From Candidatus Methanophaga sp. GoMg3.2 (GTDB lineage: Archaea > Halobacteriota > Syntropharchaeia > Alkanophagales > Methanospirareceae), in NCBI GenBank assembly GCA_013180565.1, contig QBUN01000343.1, forward strand, positions 1 to 9,865: 9,865 nucleotides of DNA, in the 5' to 3' direction. Shown in pieces: positions 5,175 to 9,865 of the stretch; the first letter of the stretch is position 1, and every line of letters starts with the position of its first letter. The notes under the pieces were generated by a model, which did not search any database, was not told the DNA's origin, and saw only the letters and a program-made list of their open reading frames with translations. The position numbers were made by a program, and so were the translations under genes.

Positions 5175-8100
5175 ATGAAAATAGGCGTATATGTCTGTCA
5201 TTGCGGAACGAACATAGCAGCGACGGTGGATGTGGAAGAGGTAGCGAAGTTTGCAGAGAGTCTACCTGACGTTGCAGTATCACGCGATTACGTATATATG
5301 TGCTCAGATCCGGGTCAGGAGCTGATAAAAAGAGACATTCGAGATGCGAAGCTGGATCGAGTGGTTGTTGCTTCTTGTTCGCCACGCATGCACGAAGTTA
5401 CATTCAGAAGGGCATGTGAGGAAGCAGGCTTGAATGCATATTGCCTGGAAATGGCAAATATACGAGAACAGTGCAGTTGGGTCCATTCAAATAGAGAAAA
5501 GGGAACAGAGAAAGCGAAAGAGCTGATTGCAAGTGCAGTTGCCAAAGCATCCTTGTTAGAATCTTTGGAGCCTATGCGTGTGGGTGTAACACCATCTGCA
5601 CTGATAATAGGTGGCGGTATAGCAGGGATACAATGTGCACTTGATATTGCCGATGCTGGTTTCCAGGTATATTTAGTAGAAAAGGAGCCATCTGTGGGTG
5701 GGCACATGGCACAACTTGATAAGACTTTTCCTACTTTGGATTGCTCTGCTTGCGTGCTCACACCGAAGATGGTGGATGTAGCACGCCATGATAAGATCAA
5801 GTTGATTACGTATGCTGCGGTGGATAGCGTAGAAGGCTATATAGGGAACTTCAAGGTGAGGGTAAAGAAGACCCCGCGCTATGTGGACGAGGCTAAATGC
5901 ACGGGCTGCGGCGAATGTGCAAATATATGCCCGATAAAAGATGCTGTGCCCAATGATTTCGATTTGGGATTATCAAAAAGAGGAGCGGTATACATTCCAT
6001 TTCCGCAAGCTATCCCCATGGTATACACAATTGACAAGATGGGGGGTATACCGCCATGTAGATTGGGCTGCCCGGCGAATGTGAATGTGCAGGGCTATGT
6101 TGCGTTAATCGCACAGGGCAGATACAGAGAAGCAATTGATTTGATTCGCGAGGTGAATCCATTACCGGCGATCTGTGGGTATGTATGCCCACACCCATGC
6201 GAGGAAGAATGCAACCGGGTAGAAATTGACGATCCGATTGCAATTTGTGCGTTGAAACGATTCGCGGCAGATAACATAGATTATGATGCTGAAACTGACG
6301 ATGAAACTGAAGAGGCTGATGAGACTGAAGATGCAACTAAGGAAGAGCGAGCGGAGAAGATAGCGATTATTGGCTCTGGTCCGGCGGGTCTAACAGCAGC
6401 ATTTTATCTCGCGAAGAGCGGGTATCAGGTGCGAATAGTAGAGAAGTTACCGGTTCCGGGTGGTATGCTCGCTGTCGGAATACCCGAATACCGGTTACCA
6501 CGAGATATTTTGAAGAAGGAAGTTGAATACATCAAACGAGAAGGCGGGAGAATAGAAATAGAAACCGGGGTGGAGATAGACAAAGACGGTTTTGAGAGAC
6601 TTAATAGGGATTACAATGCTATCTTCGTCTCCATCGGTGCAGATAAGAGCAGAGCGCTTGGTATCGAAGGTGAGAACCTGAAAGGGGTAGTTCATGGTGT
6701 TGATTTCCTACGTGAACTGAATCTGGGTAATACTGTGGAGCTGGGCAAGAAAGTGGCGGTGGTAGGTGGAGGGGACGTAGCGATAGACGCAGCGAGATGT
6801 GCTTTGCGATTGGGCTCTGACGTAACCATAGTGTATAGACGGTCGAGAGAGGAGATGCCAGCAAGGGACGAAGAGATAGAAGATGCCGAGGCGGAGGGCG
6901 TGAAAATCACATATTTAACGAATCCAAGCAGAATTAGTGGCGAGGATATTGTGCAGGGCATGGAATGCGTAAGGATGGAATTGGGTGAACCGGACAAATC
7001 AGGTAGGCGGAGACCCGTACCTGTTGAGGGTTCGGAATTCATACTGGATGTGGATACAGTGATACTGTCGGTAGGCCAGCAATCGGCGCTTGGATTCCTT
7101 GAAGGTAGTGGTATAGAGATAGATGGCAACTGGATTAAGGTGGATGGGCATGGTAGAACAAACGTAGAAGACGTATTTGCAGCGGGTGACGCTGTAACAG
7201 GACCTGCAACGGTGATAGATGCGATTGCAGGCGGTAAGCATGCAGCAGAGGCAATTGACCGCTATCTGCGTGGAGAGCCATTGCCCGAATTAGATAGTGA
7301 GGAAAAGAAAAGGATAGAGCTAGAGGACATAAAGGCGCGACTACCGGAATTGGAGAAGCACGAACGGCGGAAAGTCGCGAAACTTCCTGCTGAAAGAAGA
7401 AAGGATAGCTTTGAAGTAGTTGAACTTGGATTTACTGAGACAGATGCGATCGAAGAGGCAGAGAGGTGCATGAAGTGCGGTATCTGTGCAGATTGCAGGC
7501 TTTGTGAGACGGTGTGCGAGGCAGATGCGATATTTCACGAGATGGGAGAAGAATTGGAGGAGATAGAAGTAGGTGCGATAATAGCAGCAACGGGCTATGA
7601 TTTATTCGACCCTTCTTTGGAGCCCAATTATGGCTATGAATATGACGAAGTAATAACAAGCATGGAATTCGAGCGGCTTTGTAACGCTTCCGGTCCGACA
7701 ACGGGACATATAGAGATAAATGGGAAGACGCCAAAAGAGGTGGTGTTTATAAGCTGTGTAGGGTCGAGAGAGGGTGGCAAAGGGCAAAGGGCAAAGGGTG
7801 AAAGAGCGGGTAATGAATATTGCTCGCGAGTATGCTGCATGTATATAGCGAAGCAGGCGCATTTGGTGCGGGAGCATATTTCGGATGCGAATGCGACTGT
7901 GTTTTATACGGACGTAAGAGCGTTCGGTAAAGGCTTTGAGGAATTCTACTGGCGAGTGAAAGAAGAGGGCGTGAATTACATAAGAAGGGAGTTAACGGAC
8001 GAGCTAAAAGTAGATAAGGATGGGAATGGGCAGTTGAGAGTGAAGACGGTAAGTGACGGTGTACCGATAGAGAAGGAAGCAGACCTTGTTGTGCTTGCAA

Positions 8101-8597
8101 CCGGGATTATCCCAAAAGAAGATGTCCGCGAAACCGCAAGGAAGTTGAAGATAACGCAAAGCGGCGATAAATTCTTCCTGGAAGCGCATCCAAAACTCCG
8201 TCCTGTGGATACACTTACTAATGGTATTTTCATTGCGGGATGTTGTCAATCGCCGAAAGATATACCGGATACAGTAGCGCAGGCATCGGCAACGGCTTCG
8301 CGGGCTTGTAGCATCTTATGCAAGGAGTATGTAGAGGTGGAGCCGATAACCGCGGAAGTGGACGAAACTCTCTGCTGCGGTTGTGCTATCTGCGAATCGG
8401 TATGCCCTTATGGAGCAATAGAAGTGGTAGATACGGAAGAAGGAAGAAGAGCAAGAGTTACCAGTGTAAAATGCCATGGTTGTGGCACCTGCGGGTCGAG
8501 CTGCATAAAGAAAGCGGTTAAAATGCACCAATTTACCGATGAGCAATTGATAGCACAAGAAAGAGCTGCTTTGGCGACAGAGGAGGTGGTATCATAA
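5175..8597 (+). CDS. hdrA: HdrA with an inserted GltD/NfnB-like NAD(P)H oxidoreductase
   Basis: This 1140-residue protein is an HdrA interrupted by a second flavoprotein. HdrA part 1: CHC at 8-10, FAD motif GGGIAG at 146-151, DCSAC with C190/C193, ferredoxin motif C242/245/248/252. Insert (about 289-781): a GltD-type N-terminal FeS domain (C295, C299, C334, C338, C342, C346), an acidic linker 369-394, FAD motif GSGPAG 400-405, GGM-to-GIPEYRLP 429-442, a second dinucleotide fold GGGDVA 531-536 with RR 555-556 and MPA 561-563 as in NADPH-using GltD, AGD 670-672, and Cys 765/768/771/774/777/781. HdrA part 2: CVGS from C861, YCSRVCC 882-888, GCCQSPKDIP (C1023/1024), clusters C1067(or 1068)/1070/1073/1077 and C1100/1103/1106/1110. 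The insert replaces HdrA's second ferredoxin motif. It probably gives an Hdr complex direct exchange with NAD(P)H. The ATG at 5175 aligns with other HdrA starts; an in-frame ATG at 5109 would overlap the upstream gene and add 22 unrelated residues. Confidence 0.92.
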   Translation: MKIGVYVCHCGTNIAATVDVEEVAKFAESLPDVAVSRDYVYMCSDPGQELIKRDIRDAKLDRVVVASCSPRMHEVTFRRACEEAGLNAYCLEMANIREQCSWVHSNREKGTEKAKELIASAVAKASLLESLEPMRVGVTPSALIIGGGIAGIQCALDIADAGFQVYLVEKEPSVGGHMAQLDKTFPTLDCSACVLTPKMVDVARHDKIKLITYAAVDSVEGYIGNFKVRVKKTPRYVDEAKCTGCGECANICPIKDAVPNDFDLGLSKRGAVYIPFPQAIPMVYTIDKMGGIPPCRLGCPANVNVQGYVALIAQGRYREAIDLIREVNPLPAICGYVCPHPCEEECNRVEIDDPIAICALKRFAADNIDYDAETDDETEEADETEDATKEERAEKIAIIGSGPAGLTAAFYLAKSGYQVRIVEKLPVPGGMLAVGIPEYRLPRDILKKEVEYIKREGGRIEIETGVEIDKDGFERLNRDYNAIFVSIGADKSRALGIEGENLKGVVHGVDFLRELNLGNTVELGKKVAVVGGGDVAIDAARCALRLGSDVTIVYRRSREEMPARDEEIEDAEAEGVKITYLTNPSRISGEDIVQGMECVRMELGEPDKSGRRRPVPVEGSEFILDVDTVILSVGQQSALGFLEGSGIEIDGNWIKVDGHGRTNVEDVFAAGDAVTGPATVIDAIAGGKHAAEAIDRYLRGEPLPELDSEEKKRIELEDIKARLPELEKHERRKVAKLPAERRKDSFEVVELGFTETDAIEEAERCMKCGICADCRLCETVCEADAIFHEMGEELEEIEVGAIIAATGYDLFDPSLEPNYGYEYDEVITSMEFERLCNASGPTTGHIEINGKTPKEVVFISCVGSREGGKGQRAKGERAGNEYCSRVCCMYIAKQAHLVREHISDANATVFYTDVRAFGKGFEEFYWRVKEEGVNYIRRELTDELKVDKDGNGQLRVKTVSDGVPIEKEADLVVLATGIIPKEDVRETARKLKITQSGDKFFLEAHPKLRPVDTLTNGIFIAGCCQSPKDIPDTVAQASATASRACSILCKEYVEVEPITAEVDETLCCGCAICESVCPYGAIEVVDTEEGRRARVTSVKCHGCGTCGSSCIKKAVKMHQFTDEQLIAQERAALATEEVVS
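6039..7517 (+). other. GltD/NfnB-like module nested within HdrA
   Basis: This is the extent of the inserted module, judged by comparing the two HdrA copies in the window. Copy 1 runs from VYTVD to its second ferredoxin motif and then CPADAI; copy 2 runs from VYTID into PPCRLGCP, through about 490 residues of GltD-like sequence, and rejoins at CEADAI with the same EVG-x-I-x-x-ATGY continuation. The reading frame is continuous across both junctions. Confidence 0.85.
6279..6356 (+). repeat. Acidic repeat linker in the GltD-like module
   Basis: Imperfect short repeats of GA(A/G)ACTGA(A/C) separated by GAT/GCT codons encode residues 369-394, almost all Asp, Glu, Thr and Ala. The stretch joins the GltD FeS domain to its FAD domain and looks like a flexible, repeat-expanded linker. 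Confidence 0.6.
7776..7798 (+). repeat. Heptanucleotide tandem repeat in the hybrid hdrA
   Basis: Three perfect copies of GGCAAAG (7776-7782, 7783-7789, 7790-7796) are followed by GG. Because the unit is 7 bases, successive copies are read in different frames (G-K-G-Q-R-A-K-G), and only changes of three units would keep the downstream frame. It encodes the same loop, between CVGSR and YCSRVCC, that holds the purine tract in the upstream hdrA. Confidence 0.85.
8581..8587 (+). promoter_or_regulatory. Strong Shine-Dalgarno site for mvhD
   Basis: AGGAGGT, nearly the full anti-16S match, ends nine bases before the ATG at 8597 and lies within the last codons of the hybrid hdrA. With the TAATG overlap it points to coupled and efficient translation of mvhD. 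Confidence 0.75.
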
Positions 8598-9349
8598 TGG
8601 AAGAGGTGAATTTAATCGGTTTTATGTGCAATTGGTGCTGTTATGCGGGTGCGGATTTGGCTGGTGTCTCTCGCTTTCAATATCCACCTAATATAAGGAT
8701 AATAAGAGTGATGTGCAGTGGACGAGTTGATCTGGAGCTTATCCTGGATACTTTCCTATACGGTGCGGATGGCGTGTTTATAGGTGGTTGCCATCTTGGG
8801 GATTGCCATTACCTGGAAGGGAATTATTATGCAGAGAAGAAGATAGAGATGGCGAAGAGATTGTTAAAGGCGGCGGGAGTTGAACCGGAAAGGTTAAGAT
8901 TGGAATGGATAAGTGCAAGTGAGGGCGAGCGATTTGCAGCGGTTATTACGGAGTTTACGGAAGAGATAAAGGCGTTAGGCCCGGTTAAATGTAAAAATGA
9001 GGAACTGGAAGCGGCATGTATAGCGGCTGCTGATTATAAGTTGAGGATATTGGCAACAAAAGAGCGGGAACTGCTGGAAGAGGGTAACAAGTACGGAGAA
9101 GTTTTTACGCAGCATGAGATGGATAGATTGCTAGGGGATATGGTGCAGGAGGATTATGAATCGAAGAGGATACTTTTGAAGTTAAAGAAGCCGATGTCGG
9201 TGAAGAAGATAGCATCTGAGCTGAATTTGAAGCCAAACGTGGTGTTCAGACGCATTCTGGATTTGAGAAGGCATGAACTGATAGAAATTCATGAGATACG
9301 AGATAATACACCAACGTATATTGCAAATACAAGGGAGGGTCTTGAATGA
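8597..9349 (+). CDS. mvhD: MvhD-type electron-transfer subunit with C-terminal winged-helix-like extension
   Basis: MvhD is the [2Fe-2S] protein that hands electrons from a hydrogenase or another donor to HdrA. Residues 1 to about 129 match it fully: CNWCCYAGADLAG at 11-23 (C11, C14, C15), RVMCSGRVD with C40, GGCHLGDCHY with C65 and C70, and the WISASEGERFA strand at 104-114. The usual protein is about 140 residues; this one is 250. The extra part has a charged, probably helical section (132-185) and then what looks like a winged helix-turn-helix at about 190-245 (MSVKKIASELNLKPNVVFRR, then LIEIHEIRDNTPTYI as the wing). It could bind DNA or simply serve as a docking domain. The gene overlaps the hybrid hdrA by one base and the following flavoprotein by four (ATGA), so the three are almost surely made together. 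No hydrogenase gene is visible, suggesting a donor other than H2. Confidence 0.93.
   Translation: MEEVNLIGFMCNWCCYAGADLAGVSRFQYPPNIRIIRVMCSGRVDLELILDTFLYGADGVFIGGCHLGDCHYLEGNYYAEKKIEMAKRLLKAAGVEPERLRLEWISASEGERFAAVITEFTEEIKALGPVKCKNEELEAACIAAADYKLRILATKERELLEEGNKYGEVFTQHEMDRLLGDMVQEDYESKRILLKLKKPMSVKKIASELNLKPNVVFRRILDLRRHELIEIHEIRDNTPTYIANTREGLE
9334..9338 (+). promoter_or_regulatory. Shine-Dalgarno site for the third flavoprotein
   Basis: GGAGG lies seven bases before the ATG at 9346, inside the last codons of mvhD. It decides the start and matches the ATGA overlap. Confidence 0.65.
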
Positions 9350-9865
9350 GTGTTTTGGTTATAGGGGGAGGCTACGCAGGATTAAAGGCGGCTTTAGACT
9401 GTGCCAATGATGAAGAAGTCTTTTTTGTTTTGAGGACGCCGAATATCGGCGGGTTTTTTTCTAAGCTCCATTTAGTAGAGGGAAAACATCCTTTCGACAT
9501 TTTATCGCCCCTTATAGAGCAGATAAAAGAGAATGATAAGATACACGTATTTACCAATTCGGTAATCGAAAGAATGAAAGAGGAGGATCACTGCTTCAGG
9601 GTGAGTGTACGAAGGAAGCCAATTAGAATTGATGAGACAAAATGCGATTCGTGCGGCGAGTGTTGGAAGGTGTGTCCGGTTACATCTCCAGACAGGTGCA
9701 ACGGATGGCTAAGCAACAGGAATGCGATATACACACCCGAGGATGCACTCTCGTATGCGATAGAGCGGGAAACGCCATTCTGTCAAGCTACTTGCCCGGT
9801 CAGCCTGGACATTAGGGGCTATGCGGGATTTATTGCAGATGGCAAATTCAAGGAAGCTTATGACC
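9346..9865 (+). CDS. HdrA-like/GltD-like hybrid flavoprotein (3' partial)
   Basis: 173 codons are visible before the window ends. The protein starts at once with a FAD dinucleotide fold (VIGGGYAG, 5-12), then NIGGFFSKL at 33-41, matching the SIGGHMAQL position of HdrA. A ferredoxin motif follows at C100/103/106/110, after RRKPIRIDETK, which mirrors KKTPRYVDEAK of the upstream hybrid. It then enters a GltD-type N-terminus at C146/C150 (FCQATCP, then RGYAGFIADGKFKEAYD), comparable to PPCRLGCP and GYVALIAQGRYREAID. So it has the same order as the HdrA-GltD hybrid but lacks the roughly 140-residue HdrA N-terminal domain with its CHC motif, and in place of DCSACxLTPK it reads GKHPFDILSPL, without cysteines. 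Whether an HdrA C-terminal half follows cannot be seen. The start is fixed by the ATGA overlap with mvhD and a GGAGG. It probably supplies a second NAD(P)H or FAD site to the complex. Confidence 0.85.
   Translation, partial: MSVLVIGGGYAGLKAALDCANDEEVFFVLRTPNIGGFFSKLHLVEGKHPFDILSPLIEQIKENDKIHVFTNSVIERMKEEDHCFRVSVRRKPIRIDETKCDSCGECWKVCPVTSPDRCNGWLSNRNAIYTPEDALSYAIERETPFCQATCPVSLDIRGYAGFIADGKFKEAYD

Noticed and set aside
5315..5800. Long antisense open frames, such as 5315-5800, 6692-7129 and 4725-5075 on the minus strand
   Set aside because: They are opposite strongly conserved HdrA/GltD coding sequence, have no family motifs, and are rich in Ser/Thr/His as expected from the complement of these codons.
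7776..7798. Heptamer repeats as a CRISPR or other array
   Set aside because: Units are 7 bases with no spacers and lie inside an open coding frame.
8318..8521. Plus-strand open frame of 67 codons inside the end of the hybrid hdrA
   Set aside because: It is out of frame with conserved ferredoxin motifs and its apparent Cys content comes from reading the same cluster-coding DNA in another frame.
1..9865. tRNA, rRNA, insertion sequence or phage genes
   Set aside because: No cloverleaf-like segment, terminal inverted repeats, transposase or phage motif was seen on either strand; all gaps between genes are under about 120 bp.

Overview
The window reads as a piece of a euryarchaeal chromosome, most likely from an anaerobic methane- or alkane-oxidising or methanogenic lineage. 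An ANME-1/Methanophagales-like organism is my best guess, from gene content and style only. The reasons are HdrA-type heterodisulfide reductase subunits and an MvhD-type electron-transfer protein, archaeal TATA boxes placed for leaderless or near-leaderless transcripts, a stand-alone IMP cyclohydrolase domain without the transformylase half, a cobyric acid synthase end, and a secreted protein rich in N-glycosylation sequons. All recognised genes lie on the + strand. I see no tRNA, rRNA, CRISPR array or insertion sequence.

Region 1 (1-971) holds the last 71 codons of a cobyric acid synthase (cobQ/cbiP) and an ammonia-dependent NAD+ synthetase (nadE). nadE is broken by a clean frameshift near 779-785; the remaining C-terminus is intact in the next frame up to 971. 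Region 2 (1025-1807) is an unrecognised exported protein with a signal peptide and seven sequons. Region 3 (1808-3023) begins with a terminator-like hairpin running straight into a TATA box. It drives purH (IMP cyclohydrolase domain only) and an abutting cysteine-rich DUF2284 protein.

Region 4 (3089-end) is an electron-transfer operon with its own strong TATA box. The order is: a conventional HdrA (668 aa); a 1140-aa hybrid in which a complete GltD/NfnB-like NAD(P)H oxidoreductase is inserted inside an HdrA, replacing its second ferredoxin motif; an MvhD with a C-terminal winged-helix-like extension; and the start of a third flavoprotein with the same FAD/ferredoxin/GltD order but without the HdrA N-terminal domain and the DCSAC motif. 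The last three genes are tightly coupled (TAATG and ATGA overlaps with good Shine-Dalgarno sites).

The operon looks like a soluble flavin-based bifurcating or confurcating complex in which electrons pass among NAD(P)H, FeS/ferredoxin and an Hdr-type acceptor through MvhD. No HdrB, HdrC, hydrogenase or FrhB gene is visible, so the complex must be completed elsewhere or beyond the right edge. The most unusual items are the nested HdrA-GltD-HdrA protein, its third truncated-style relative, and purine-rich repeats that occur at the same loop of both HdrA copies.
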